DNA of 64,000 bases from Sphingobacterium psychroaquaticum (GCF_900177625.1 NZ_FXAU01000007.1:62729-126728); one strand, 5' to 3'. Shown: positions 26,209 to 35,809, counted from the stretch's first letter. Numbers and translations are program-made. The notes: a model not told the origin generated them from the letters alone.

Positions 26209-27321
26209 ATGGGAAATAAGATTGCTTTGGTTAATGGACAGATTTACAATGGAGACGATAGTTTTATCGGACAGGCCTTGTTAATCAATGGGGAAGTGAT
26301 TCAGGGAATTTTTCCAAAGCATGCTATTCCTGCCGACTATAGACAGATTGATGTCCAACAGGGGGTGATTTGTCCAGGACTCATTGATTTACAGATTTAT
26401 GGGACGGGTGAAGATCTGTTCTCCGCTGAGTTGACGTCGGAGTCTCTTTTAAGCATCGATCAACAGTTGTTGAAGCAGGGCTGCACTTCCTACCTTCTAA
26501 CCTTAGCGACCAATACATTAGCGGTCTTTAAAGAAGCTATTGCGGTGTATCGTACGTCAGGTTCTCCGATGGCATTGGGGTTGCATTTGGAAGGTCCTTT
26601 TTTGAATGTGCTTAAACGAGGGGCGCACCCTGCGGAATTAATTGTGGAGGCAAATGTGACAGATATAAATGATCTGTTGGCAGAAGCTGGAGATGCGGTA
26701 AAGATGATGACGGTGGCACCGGAGCTTTTATCCGATGCTTGTTTGACATTACTGTTAGAAAAGGGCGTACTGTTGAGTGCAGGACATAGTGCTGCTACAT
26801 TTGATGAAGCGATACGCGGGTTTGATCAGGGAATAAAAGCGACCACACATTTATGGAATGCAATGTCGGGGCTGCATCACCGAGAAGTGGGGCTTCCCGG
26901 TGCAGCTTTTGCGCATATGGATGTGATGGCGTCTGTTATTGTAGATGGTATTCATGTTGATTTTGAAGCCGTGCGCTTAAGTAAGCAGCTGTTGGGACGT
27001 CGGTTATTTCTTATTACCGATGCTGTAGGTGCCTGTGAAAAAGGGATCTATCAGCACATAAAACAAAAGGATCATTTCACATTACCGAACGGTACACTAA
27101 GTGGAAGCGCGCTGACGATGCTTCAAGCAATTCGTAATTGTGTGGAAAAAGTCCATATTCCTATGGATGAAGCAATCCGGATGGCTACCCAATATCCAGC
27201 CGAGTTAATTGGTCGGTCAGATATTGGGAATCTAAATGTGGGGTCGTTGGCTAACATCTTAGTTTTTAATGCCGACTATGAAGTTCAATCTGTTTATTTA
27301 GAGGGGGAGTTAGTTGATTAG
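26209..27321 (+). CDS. nagA: N-acetylglucosamine-6-phosphate deacetylase
   Basis: About 370 residues from the ATG at 26209; a TTG four codons earlier (26197) is less likely. It is an amidohydrolase-fold enzyme turning GlcNAc-6-phosphate into GlcN-6-phosphate and acetate. Motifs in order: CPGLIDLQIYGTGED, GLHLEGPFLN (metal-binding Glu), LLSAGHSAATFDEA (His), THLWNAMSGLHHRE (His and substrate), and LITDAVGA (catalytic Asp). It acts downstream of MurQ, encoded 31 kb away, in MurNAc use and also in GlcNAc recycling. NagB is not in the window. Confidence 0.93.
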   Translation: MGNKIALVNGQIYNGDDSFIGQALLINGEVIQGIFPKHAIPADYRQIDVQQGVICPGLIDLQIYGTGEDLFSAELTSESLLSIDQQLLKQGCTSYLLTLATNTLAVFKEAIAVYRTSGSPMALGLHLEGPFLNVLKRGAHPAELIVEANVTDINDLLAEAGDAVKMMTVAPELLSDACLTLLLEKGVLLSAGHSAATFDEAIRGFDQGIKATTHLWNAMSGLHHREVGLPGAAFAHMDVMASVIVDGIHVDFEAVRLSKQLLGRRLFLITDAVGACEKGIYQHIKQKDHFTLPNGTLSGSALTMLQAIRNCVEKVHIPMDEAIRMATQYPAELIGRSDIGNLNVGSLANILVFNADYEVQSVYLEGELVD

Positions 27322-27528
27322 TTGGTCGCCTGTAGTTCACCGTTGTCGCTGCTAGGTGCTTTATTTATGGTGATGGCCTCTTTATTAGTGCAGATACGCG
27401 TGTTTATAACAAGTAGAGGCAGGTTTCCTGATATACGCAGTATCGTTAAATCATGATTCTGTTGTCATTCAATACACAAATCCCCGTCACGTTTTGTACG
27501 AGTGGTGCCATCCAACGGGGAAAAAACT

Positions 27529-27536
27529 TATCTTTG
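27529..27536 (+). promoter_or_regulatory. Promoter -7 element, leaderless type, for the first GHL10 gene
   Basis: TATCTTTG fits TAnnTTTG and ends 6 bp before the ATG at 27543. No clear -33 box was seen. The 220-bp gap from nagA to this gene otherwise shows nothing. Confidence 0.55.
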
Positions 27537-27542
27537 CGTTAT

Positions 27543-29177
27543 ATGATATTAAAACCGATAAAAACGGCAGCTTTAGCTGCTTTGATATTTTCGACCGTAT
27601 TATCTTCATGCGGATCTCGGAATAAAGGAAAGAAGGAAAGAAGCAACGTTTTAACAACAACTGAAGCCGCTGTTGAGCGTCCTGCAAATACTTCTACCGG
27701 AGTTCTAGTACAACCAGGGGTTGCTGTCCCAGCAGAAAAACGTCCTGTTGTAGAAGAAAACTATCGTGTTACCTTGCCGACTGTTCAGCGTGAATTTAGA
27801 GGTGCTTGGGTCGCTACAGTGGCGAACATAAACTGGCCGACTAAAAATAATTTTAATACAGAATCTCAAAAGCGGGAAGCGATCGCTTTGTTGGATTTTC
27901 TGAAGGAGAACAATTTTAATGCAGTTATCTTTCAGGTAAGACCGTCCGGAGATGCTTTATATAAAAGTGAGCATGAACCTTGGTCCTACTTCCTTACGGG
28001 AGAGATCGGTAAACAACCTACTCCATACTACGATCCATTGGAGTTCTGGGTGGACGAGGCGCATAAAAGAGGGTTAGAGCTGCATGTTTGGTTAAATCCT
28101 TACCGTGCTCACCATTCGGCTGGAGGAGCCGTGACCAGCGAATCGATGGTGCGCAAAACCCCAGATATGGTGGTTCGGTTGAAGAACGGAATGTACTGGT
28201 TTGATCCAGCAAATCCTAAAACACAAGATCATGCTGCTAAAGTGGTTTTAGATATTGTAAAACGCTATAATATTGACGGTGTACACTTTGATGACTACTT
28301 TTATCCGTACGCGAGTTATAATGGTGGAGGTGATTTTCCGGACAATGCTTCATGGTCTGTTTACAAAAGTAATGGCGGTAGCTTGTCGCGCGGAGACTGG
28401 AGACGCGATAATGTAAATAAGTTTATTGAACGCGTATATAAAGAGATCAAGGCAGAGAAGAACTATGTTAAATTTGGTTTGAGTCCTTTTGGTATATGGA
28501 AACCGGGCTATCCAGCAGGCATAACGGGGTCTTCGCAATACGATGAGTTGTATGCGGATGCTAAGTTATGGCTCAATAAGGGTTGGATTGACTATTTTAC
28601 GCCACAGTTGTATTGGCCCATTGAGCCACAACGGCAGAGTTTTACTGCGCTGTTAAAGTGGTGGGAGTCGGAGAATACGTATAAGCGTCATCTTTGGCCG
28701 GGCTTAAATACCGTGGAAGTTCGTGCATCAAATAAACCACAAGAGATTGTGAACCAGATTGAGGCGACACGTGAGATTGTTCCGAATAGTGTGGGTGCCG
28801 TGCATTGGAGTATTGCTGGCTTGACAAAGAGTTCGGCGATGGTGGAGACATTAAAATCAGGCCCATATCGTGAGAAAGCATTAGTGCCCCGTTCGCCATG
28901 GTTAAATGCAAATCCTCTATTGGCTCCGACATTGCTCTTGACTAACGAAACGAGTAGTGTTTTTGCGAAATGGTTACATAAGCAGCCAGAGCAAGTCTTC
29001 CAATGGGTTGCTTACGCCCAGTATGGCGGCGAATGGCATTATGAGATTTTAGATAAATTAGAAACTGAAAAGGGATTTCCAAAGGTGAAAGACGGCAAAA
29101 AATTACAAGCTATTGCTATTAAGGCGATTGATCGCTTGAGCAATGAGAGTGAATATGTTGCCAAGAAGGTTTTTTAA
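27543..29177 (+). CDS. GHL10-family (DUF187/YngK-like) glycoside hydrolase lipoprotein
   Basis: About 544 residues from the ATG at 27543, chosen because it opens a lipoprotein signal (LIFSTVLSSCGSRNK). After a short linker the GHL10 domain runs from about residue 88 (EFRGAWVATVANINWPT) to about 440. It contains FQVRPSGDALYKS, ELHVWLNPYR and DGVHFDDYFYPY, the acidic motif likely to hold the catalytic site of this TIM-barrel family. The C-terminal 100 residues are Fn3-like. Members are thought to cleave cell-wall or related glycans; exact specificity is uncertain. It is encoded next to a muramoyl-alanine amidase and has a paralogue at 51185-52645. Confidence 0.85.
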   Translation: MILKPIKTAALAALIFSTVLSSCGSRNKGKKERSNVLTTTEAAVERPANTSTGVLVQPGVAVPAEKRPVVEENYRVTLPTVQREFRGAWVATVANINWPTKNNFNTESQKREAIALLDFLKENNFNAVIFQVRPSGDALYKSEHEPWSYFLTGEIGKQPTPYYDPLEFWVDEAHKRGLELHVWLNPYRAHHSAGGAVTSESMVRKTPDMVVRLKNGMYWFDPANPKTQDHAAKVVLDIVKRYNIDGVHFDDYFYPYASYNGGGDFPDNASWSVYKSNGGSLSRGDWRRDNVNKFIERVYKEIKAEKNYVKFGLSPFGIWKPGYPAGITGSSQYDELYADAKLWLNKGWIDYFTPQLYWPIEPQRQSFTALLKWWESENTYKRHLWPGLNTVEVRASNKPQEIVNQIEATREIVPNSVGAVHWSIAGLTKSSAMVETLKSGPYREKALVPRSPWLNANPLLAPTLLLTNETSSVFAKWLHKQPEQVFQWVAYAQYGGEWHYEILDKLETEKGFPKVKDGKKLQAIAIKAIDRLSNESEYVAKKVF

Positions 29178-29204
29178 TTTTAGGTTAAAAACAACGGATA
29201 TATT

Positions 29205-29241
29205 ACAAAGCTACCTAAATTTTTTAGGTAGCTTTGTTTTT
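29205..29241 (+). terminator. Terminator between GHL10 and amidase, containing a promoter element
   Basis: A perfect 15-bp stem, ACAAAGCTACCTAAA (29205-29219) with TTTAGGTAGCTTTGT (29223-29237), a 3-base loop, then a run of T up to 29241. The right arm includes TAGCTTTG (29229-29236), a full TAnnTTTG match, 5 bp before the amidase ATG at 29242. It may therefore end the upstream transcript and start the next one. Confidence 0.85.
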
Positions 29242-29898
29242 ATGGGACTTCGGGTTAGTTTGTTTTGTTGCGTTTTATTGATGAATCTTGTGGTACTGGG
29301 ACAGGATCGTCCAGTTATCGTACAACGCCCCATTACATGGAATGCGGAGAGGGAAACCCTTTCGATAGCTTATCTGACAGATCGTCATGGCCTTGATAGT
29401 AGGCGAGCGGAAATTACGCCTAAGATTATTGTCGTGCATTGGACAGATGTCCTTTCTGTTGATAAGACGTTTAAGACCTTTGATCCTGTGCAACTTCCTG
29501 CGCGCCCAAACCTTCAGAAAGCGAGTATGCTGAATGTTTCTTCCCAGTTCCTAATTGGGCGGGATGGTACAATTTTCCAACTGCTTCCCGAGACTACTTT
29601 TGCCCGACATACGATTGGTCTGAACTATTGTGCGATTGGCATTGAGAATGTCGGATCGGCGAGACGCCCGCTTACGGAGGAACAACTTAGTGCTAATACA
29701 GCGCTTATCAAATATCTGATGGCGAAGTATCCAATCAACTATGTAATCGGACACCATGAATACCAATCTTTTAAGCCTACTTCCTGGTGGAAAGAAACAG
29801 ATCCTACTTATATAACACACAAAGATGATCCTGGTGCGTCGTTTATGATGCGGTTGCGTAAAGCATTGGGACTACATGAGCAACTGAGTTTACGTTGA
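29242..29898 (+). CDS. Secreted N-acetylmuramoyl-L-alanine amidase
   Basis: About 218 residues from the ATG at 29242, which begins a signal peptide (LFCCVLLMNLVVLGQ). The amidase_2/PGRP-type domain follows: PKIIVVHWTDV (zinc His near 66), SSQFLIGRDGTIFQLLPE, ARHTIGLNYCAIGIENVG, and the later IGHHEY and KDDPGASF, which carry the other zinc ligands. It cuts the bond between MurNAc and the L-Ala of the stem peptide, freeing glycan strands for muramidases. It probably acts in the periplasm or outside. The frame is open to 29143, but that would run through the terminator hairpin of the previous gene. Confidence 0.9.
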   Translation: MGLRVSLFCCVLLMNLVVLGQDRPVIVQRPITWNAERETLSIAYLTDRHGLDSRRAEITPKIIVVHWTDVLSVDKTFKTFDPVQLPARPNLQKASMLNVSSQFLIGRDGTIFQLLPETTFARHTIGLNYCAIGIENVGSARRPLTEEQLSANTALIKYLMAKYPINYVIGHHEYQSFKPTSWWKETDPTYITHKDDPGASFMMRLRKALGLHEQLSLR

Positions 29899-29905
29899 TG
29901 CCGTT

Positions 29906-30553
29906 CTACTGTGTGTTAAAAGAACCCCAGTACTGTGAATCTGAAAATTCTCCTGTCAAAGAATTCCGAAAACCAAAGTATACATGAATAGGTGTTTTGT
30001 CCGGGTGCTGCAAAAACGAATGACGCCAGGTATAGCTTTGTTCGCTCAGGTTTGGGCCACTGCTTAAGAGATCGTGTTTTCGTATACCGTCGTATAGGAA
30101 AGCCACGAGATGCAGGTGTGTGCCCGTGCTCTTCATGCTGGGCCAGGAGAAGACTAAGCTATGGTCTTGTGCAACTTCAACTGTTGCTTGTACTGGGGTA
30201 GGGAGCTTTCCTCTAAAGACTAATACCTTTTCTGGGTTCACGAAAGGTACAGTGTTCTCATCGTAATCTAAGCTGTGTTTAAAGGTGTAAGATTGTGCTT
30301 GTTGGAAAGCGCCAATTCGACTGCCTGGCGGAGCTAGGTTTTGATAACCAAATTTGATTGCTCTGCGTATAGGAGATAAGTACTTGGATACGGCCTTCAT
30401 GCGTGCTCTATTGATGATTTCTAAGGGGGATGCTTTGCGCTTGCTTACGACGGGCATGGCGCGTATAATGTGTTGCCCATTGAGTTCGTAACCAACAATG
30501 CCTCCTAGTTTACCTGAGAAACTCCAAATCATACTGTTTTTTAAAATAGCCAT
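29906..30553 (-). CDS. DUF6266 family protein
   Basis: A 215-residue protein with the DUF6266 hallmark at the N-terminus: a short MAILKNSMIWSFSGKLGGIVGYELNG stretch followed by HIIRAMP and a basic KRKASPLEIINRARM segment. Two Ig-like halves follow. The family is common, often in several copies, in Sphingobacteria and its function is unknown. There is no signal peptide. It converges with the amidase gene (7 bp between ends). No promoter or terminator is obvious. Confidence 0.75.
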   Translation of the reverse strand: MAILKNSMIWSFSGKLGGIVGYELNGQHIIRAMPVVSKRKASPLEIINRARMKAVSKYLSPIRRAIKFGYQNLAPPGSRIGAFQQAQSYTFKHSLDYDENTVPFVNPEKVLVFRGKLPTPVQATVEVAQDHSLVFSWPSMKSTGTHLHLVAFLYDGIRKHDLLSSGPNLSEQSYTWRHSFLQHPDKTPIHVYFGFRNSLTGEFSDSQYWGSFNTQ

Positions 30554-31045
30554 AGACGTTTGTTTATAATGAAGTTGGCAATGGGTTGCCTGTAGAGGTA
30601 CTGGTAAGTTAACAAAAATAGGGGGTAAACAGAAGGGAAAGCTGATCTAATTAATGGGTTTTTATAGATTTACCTCTATGAACCCTCTATGAACCCTCTG
30701 TTAAACCTTGGTTTTTCCTTGGGAAACCCTCTAGTTTTATTACTTGACTAGTAGAGGATTTGTGGTTGAAGGAGCATCTTAGGGGCTAGTAGCGGAGAAC
30801 CGTAGAATTTATTCTCTCTCTATATGTGCCACTGGATTAAGCATGTTTATGCGCGTTTGCACGGGGTGATTTTTTATTTTCAGGATAAATCTTTTATTGT
30901 TCGCTTTATTTCTCGTTTTTTAACAAAAAATAACGCAATCTCTTGCATCATACGCTAGAATGTGCTACACTTGTACCGTCGTTTGTTGTCTATGCACGTA
31001 TAGTAATCAATTGACCATTATGATAATCCATAAAAACTAAACAAT
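30554..31045. other. Non-coding region before the first SusCD pair, with short tandem repeat
   Basis: About 490 bp without a credible gene. It contains two exact copies of an 11-bp unit CCTCTATGAAC (30673-30683, 30684-30694) plus a degenerate third, and a related AACCCTCTAG at 30725-30734. Near the right end a TTG (30943-30945), 20 bp, TACACTTG (30966-30973) could be the susC promoter, leaving a leader of about 70 bases. Confidence 0.45.
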
Positions 31046-34000
31046 ATGAATAAAGCTCTACTTTTGACAGTGGCTTTAGGATTTACACTTCATGGAGCCC
31101 AGGCAGGCTTCGGGACGAATATCCCAAATTCGAGAAGTGCGAAATTTCCTGAGCCGCGTGTTGTCATTCAAAATCAAATTTCTGGAGTGGTTCGTGATGG
31201 AAATGGCCCCGTGTCAGGTATTTCGGTCGCTGTTGTAGGAACCAATTTAGGAACGCAAACTGACCAAAGTGGCCGGTTTTCGATTTCTGCTCCTACAGGA
31301 AGTACACTTCGTTTTTCTGCTATTGGGTATCAGTCAAAAGATGTGCTTGCTACATCAAATCAAGTTCAAGTCATATTAGAGCGTAGTGATGCTGCAATTG
31401 ACGAGGTTGTGGTAACTGCTATGGGGATCAAAAAAGAGAAAAAAGCTCTTGGTTATGCTGTGCAGGATATTAAGGCCGATGAGTTGATGAAGAACAAAAA
31501 TCCGAATATGATTAATTCGCTCAATGGCAAGATCGCAGGGTTGAATATTACAAATTCTGGAGGTTCTCCAGGCGCATCCGCGTCAATTGTAATTCGAGGA
31601 GGCACATCGTTAGAGCGGGATAATCAGCCTCTTTTCGTAATAGACGGTATGCCGATGGATAACTCTACTGGAGTGGGGGATATGTCACAATTTGATGGTA
31701 ACACAAATATTTCAACAACGAATGGTAACCGCGCAATGGATATCAATCCGGATGATATTGAGTCCATCTCTGTGCTAAAAGGACCAACCGCTGCTGCATT
31801 GTATGGAATCCGGGCTGCTGCAGGTGCTATTGTTATTACAACAAAAAAAGGTAAAGATGGTGTGGCCTCAATAGGTGTTTCTTCAAGAGTAGGAACCAAT
31901 ACGGTAAATAAACTTCCTGAACTTCAAAAGCGTTATAAGCAAGGAACCAATCTCGATGGTGCAGGAGTAGACCCTGTTACCTATTTATCATGGGGGGATC
32001 AATTTGCTCCGGGAGAGGTCATCTATAATAATTTGGAAGACTTTTTCAAAACTGGCGTAACGTATGATAATAGTTTTAACGTTAGTGGGGGAAATGCAAA
32101 AGGAAACTTCTATCTCTCAGGAGCTAATGTTAGTCAGTCTGGTATAGTGCCTACAACAGATTACAATAGAACAAACTTCCGTTTTAATGGAGAGCAAAAA
32201 GTTGGTATCTTAACTTTTGGGGCTAATGCGGCCTATTCCGAAAGTAAAACAACGAAGACATTAACGGGGACGGGGTTATGGGGTTCTGGCGGTAACGGAT
32301 ATATGGAGTCTATAATTGCTTGGCCTCAGAGTGCCAACATGAAAGACTGGAGAAATCCTGATGGTTCGCAAAAGCTTTTAGTTTCTGTGGGTAATGATCA
32401 AGAAGAAATATTATTAGGGGCTATTGATAATCCTTACTGGACTGTAAATATGAATCCTCAAAATGATAAAACAAATCGTTTTTTAGGAACATTTTATACG
32501 AATGCAAAATTGACAGACTGGTTGGATTTTACTTATCGATTAGGTGTCGATAATTATACCTCAACGTATACGTCTAAAATATCGGCAGGGTCTGCTGTAA
32601 TTAGAGATTATCAAAAAGGAATGTTGTCGCAAAATATTAGACAATATAATTTTTTAACAAATAATTTTTTACTGAACTCCCATAAGGTTTTTGCGGATGT
32701 TTGGGATGTTAATCTTTTGTTAGGGGCTTCTTCTGAAGATATTAGCTCAAAATCAAGCGCAACGAAGGCTCAGAATTTTGTTGTTCCGGGTTTTTATTCG
32801 TTTAACAACGCTAAACAGGAAGATAAATTCTTGTCCGATAATGTGAATAATATCAGACGCTTTGGTGTTTTTGGTGATTTAAAGGTTGGCTATAAGAATA
32901 TGGCTTTTGTGGGGATGACATTAAGAAATGACTGGTCGTCAACTCTGCCGAAGAAAAATAGATCATTCATGTATCCTTCATACAGTGCGAGCTTTATTTT
33001 TACCGAATTGTTTGAAAAGAACAATATACTTACATATGGTAAGCTTCGGGGGTCATGGGCTGAAGTTGGTAAGGATGCTCCTGCGTATCAAACTAATTCT
33101 TATTTGGATCCAGTTGAGTTAACCATTGGAGGAGGGTATAAAAACTCTTGGACATTAGGGAATCCCAATCTTGTCCCAGAGAAGACACAGTCTTTTGAGG
33201 TTGGGACGGACCTTAAGTTCTTTAAGAATAAGTTAGGCTTAGAGTTTACATACTACAATAATAAATCAGTAGATCAGATTTTATCACCACGCGTAGATAA
33301 TGCTACAGGAGGTATTTTTCAATATGTAAATGCGGGTGTCCTGCAAAATAAAGGTGTCGAACTTACTTTGACGACTTCTCCGATTAAAAGAGATAATTTT
33401 TCTTGGGATGTTATGTTGAATTTATCACATAACAAAGGAAAGGTGAAGGAGCTGCCGGGAGGGATAGCTATTCTATATGTCACAGATGTTCAGGTTGCAG
33501 ATGGGAAAGCTGCTTCTTATAATGATGGTGACTTCATGGCGATTAGTGGAAAAGACTGGACACGCAATGACGAGGGAAAATACATTCTTAATTGGACGAC
33601 AGGATTACCGACTACAAATTCTAATTCAACAGTTCATGTCGGGAATAGAGAGCCAAAGTTGATTGGTGGTTTGAACAATAGTTTCACGTATAAGGATTGG
33701 AATTTGTCGTTCTTGTTGGACTTTAGAAAAGGCGGGGATGTTTTTAATGGTACTGAAGTTCTATTGACACAATATGGATTAAGTAAACAGACCGAAAATC
33801 GGGGAGGAACAATTTCTATGACAGGTGTAGCTCTTAATCCGGCTACCAATCAGTATGAAGATGTAACACGGGAAGTTGTAGCTAACCAAGACTTTTACAC
33901 GCGTTACTACATTAATCAAACTAGTAACTTTATCGAGAAAGTTAATTGGTTGCGCTTAAGGTCGGTAGATTTGTCCTATAACTTACCAAAAAGTTTTCTA

Positions 34001-34198
34001 GCCCGTACAAAAGTGATCAAAGGGGCATCTCTAAATGTGAATGCAACGAACCTTTTCTTGATCACAAATTATTCTGGAATGGATCCTGAGACGAGTGCGG
34101 CAGGTGCGGGTGTGATTGGTTCTGGTTCTGTCGGTGTTGATTATGCGGGAGTGCCAAATACACGGGGGTTTACTTTTGGTGTTAATTTAAAATTCTAA
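31046..34198 (+). CDS. SusC/RagA-type TonB-dependent transporter (pair 1)
   Basis: A 1050-residue outer-membrane transporter. Signal peptide (about 1-20), CarboxypepD_reg-like domain at about 45-120 (ISGVVRDGNGPVSGISVAVVG), TonB box DEVVVTAMG at about 118-126, plug with the SusC signature IRGGTSLERDNQPLFVIDGMP and VLKGPTAAALYGIRAAAGAIVITTKKG, then the barrel ending in FTFGVNLKF. There is no N-terminal STN domain, so it is not of the sigma/anti-sigma signalling type. It imports oligomers together with the SusD-type lipoprotein encoded 6 bp downstream. The substrate is unknown, but the pair lies between an amidase/glycosidase block and the NamZ region. Confidence 0.95.
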   Translation: MNKALLLTVALGFTLHGAQAGFGTNIPNSRSAKFPEPRVVIQNQISGVVRDGNGPVSGISVAVVGTNLGTQTDQSGRFSISAPTGSTLRFSAIGYQSKDVLATSNQVQVILERSDAAIDEVVVTAMGIKKEKKALGYAVQDIKADELMKNKNPNMINSLNGKIAGLNITNSGGSPGASASIVIRGGTSLERDNQPLFVIDGMPMDNSTGVGDMSQFDGNTNISTTNGNRAMDINPDDIESISVLKGPTAAALYGIRAAAGAIVITTKKGKDGVASIGVSSRVGTNTVNKLPELQKRYKQGTNLDGAGVDPVTYLSWGDQFAPGEVIYNNLEDFFKTGVTYDNSFNVSGGNAKGNFYLSGANVSQSGIVPTTDYNRTNFRFNGEQKVGILTFGANAAYSESKTTKTLTGTGLWGSGGNGYMESIIAWPQSANMKDWRNPDGSQKLLVSVGNDQEEILLGAIDNPYWTVNMNPQNDKTNRFLGTFYTNAKLTDWLDFTYRLGVDNYTSTYTSKISAGSAVIRDYQKGMLSQNIRQYNFLTNNFLLNSHKVFADVWDVNLLLGASSEDISSKSSATKAQNFVVPGFYSFNNAKQEDKFLSDNVNNIRRFGVFGDLKVGYKNMAFVGMTLRNDWSSTLPKKNRSFMYPSYSASFIFTELFEKNNILTYGKLRGSWAEVGKDAPAYQTNSYLDPVELTIGGGYKNSWTLGNPNLVPEKTQSFEVGTDLKFFKNKLGLEFTYYNNKSVDQILSPRVDNATGGIFQYVNAGVLQNKGVELTLTTSPIKRDNFSWDVMLNLSHNKGKVKELPGGIAILYVTDVQVADGKAASYNDGDFMAISGKDWTRNDEGKYILNWTTGLPTTNSNSTVHVGNREPKLIGGLNNSFTYKDWNLSFLLDFRKGGDVFNGTEVLLTQYGLSKQTENRGGTISMTGVALNPATNQYEDVTREVVANQDFYTRYYINQTSNFIEKVNWLRLRSVDLSYNLPKSFLARTKVIKGASLNVNATNLFLITNYSGMDPETSAAGAGVIGSGSVGVDYAGVPNTRGFTFGVNLKF

Positions 34199-34204
34199 AC
34201 AGAG

Positions 34205-35767
34205 ATGAAAAAAATATTATCAATTATAACTATTGCGGGAGCACTTTTAATGTCTTCTTGTGATAAATGGCTTGATATTAACGATAATCCGAACAATCCA
34301 AATACAAAGGTTCCTACAGTAGATTTAAGATTGCCGTCAATTATAGCACGCTTTGCTGAAGCTTATGAGAGTGGTGGGACCAGGGCTGCGTTGATAGCGC
34401 AACAAGTCTCGGGGACAACAGCTAATAACTGGAACCTATCTAGGTGGAATATTACTGCGGCAGCGGTTAACTGGCCCTACCAACCGTGGTATATTTATAC
34501 CGCTGTAAACATACCGGATTTGATTGAGAAGGGGCAAGAGTCTGAGGCTTATCATTATATGGGAGCTGGAAAGATTGTGTGGGCTTGGGGGTTCGGCATG
34601 TTCTCTGATTTATATGGAATGCTACCTTATGATGAAGCATTTGTTGGGGGGAATATGGTTCCAAAGTATGATCAGGGAGATCTTGTTTATGAAAGGTGTA
34701 TAAAAGAGTTAGACGAGGCGATAGCCTTTTTGCAAAGAACTCAAGGAACATCTGCTCCGGCGCTATCAAAAGGAGATTATCTTTTTGGCGGTGACACGAG
34801 CAAATGGATTAAATTAGCTTACGGATTAAAAGCTCGGATGCTTAACCATCAATCAAAAACGGATAAGTATAATGCGCAAGAGATCTTGAGTTTGTTAGAA
34901 AAAGCACCAAAAACAGCAAATGAAAGTGCTTTGTATCAGTACCAGGATAGATCGACTTCGGCAAGTTCTTCAACTGAATCATTACAGTACCAAAATAATG
35001 CAAGTAATAGAGTGACAAAATTGTATATTGATTACATTTTGAATAATTATTTGGGCGCTCCTACGGGAGGTAATGATTTAGAGGATCCTCGTGCTAATTA
35101 TTTAATACCAAGGTTTGTTGCAACGAACATGCGTACGCCGGGTGTTAATATGCAAGAGATTCCAGATGCTGGTTTTGCTTCAAGCATAGCAAATTATGCG
35201 GCATTACGACCAACGCCTAATGTCTCGACAGGCTCCGTGTATGCAAAAACAGATGCAAAAGGTCTTTTACTGACCAGCTCCGAGATGCACTTTATTAAAG
35301 CTGAAGTTCTTTTGGGGCAAGGGGATAAGAGTGGAGCATTAAAGGCATACAAGGATGGTATTAAGGATCATATGGAAGTTTTAGGCATTCCTATTGCATC
35401 AATCAATGCTTTCTTAGCAAGTTCGTCCGTTGTTCAGGATTTTAATTTGCTTACAATTAGTCATATAATGATTCAGAAGTATATTGCACTCTCTTATTCT
35501 CCAGAAGTTTTTAACGATGTTAGGAGATTAGAGTATTGTACGGATGCTAGCGGGAAGTATAATGAATCAACAGGTGTTTATAAAGGATTAAAAAGACCGA
35601 AGGCGGTATTTTCTCTTGCCTTTCCTTCTGATGACATGTGGCCAAGAAGGTTTGCTGTTGCTTCTTATGGAATTAGTTATAATTATGCGCAAGTTATTGC
35701 TGCGGACCCTGATGCTTCAGAGGCTGTGTATACCGCAAAAAGAATTTGGTGGGATAAGAAAAATTAA
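34205..35767 (+). CDS. SusD/RagB-like lipoprotein (pair 1)
   Basis: A 520-residue surface lipoprotein with a lipobox (GALLMSSCDKW). The start LDINDNPNNPN and the helical body with AYHYMGAGKIVWAWGFGMFSDLYGMLPYDEAF match the SusD-like_2 subgroup. The C-terminal part keeps EMHFIKAEVLLGQGDKSGA, the TPR-like repeat common to SusD proteins. It acts as the lid and glycan-binding partner of the SusC barrel encoded 6 bp upstream. A strong terminator follows, so susC and susD form a two-gene operon without its own hydrolase. Confidence 0.93.
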   Translation: MKKILSIITIAGALLMSSCDKWLDINDNPNNPNTKVPTVDLRLPSIIARFAEAYESGGTRAALIAQQVSGTTANNWNLSRWNITAAAVNWPYQPWYIYTAVNIPDLIEKGQESEAYHYMGAGKIVWAWGFGMFSDLYGMLPYDEAFVGGNMVPKYDQGDLVYERCIKELDEAIAFLQRTQGTSAPALSKGDYLFGGDTSKWIKLAYGLKARMLNHQSKTDKYNAQEILSLLEKAPKTANESALYQYQDRSTSASSSTESLQYQNNASNRVTKLYIDYILNNYLGAPTGGNDLEDPRANYLIPRFVATNMRTPGVNMQEIPDAGFASSIANYAALRPTPNVSTGSVYAKTDAKGLLLTSSEMHFIKAEVLLGQGDKSGALKAYKDGIKDHMEVLGIPIASINAFLASSSVVQDFNLLTISHIMIQKYIALSYSPEVFNDVRRLEYCTDASGKYNESTGVYKGLKRPKAVFSLAFPSDDMWPRRFAVASYGISYNYAQVIAADPDASEAVYTAKRIWWDKKN

Positions 35768-35780
35768 TTTTTAGTTGATA

Positions 35781-35809
35781 AAAAAGAGGGCTTTGGCCCT
35801 CTTTTTTTG
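35781..35809 (+). terminator. Terminator of SusCD operon 1
   Basis: AAAAAGAGGGC (35781-35791), a 4-base loop, then GCCCTCTTTTT (35796-35806) and further T. Perfect 11-bp stem with a U-run. Confidence 0.92.

Noticed and set aside
30673..30735. Possible CRISPR-like tandem repeats (CCTCTATGAAC units)
   Set aside because: Units are only 11 bp, directly adjacent, two exact copies, no spacers and no cas genes.
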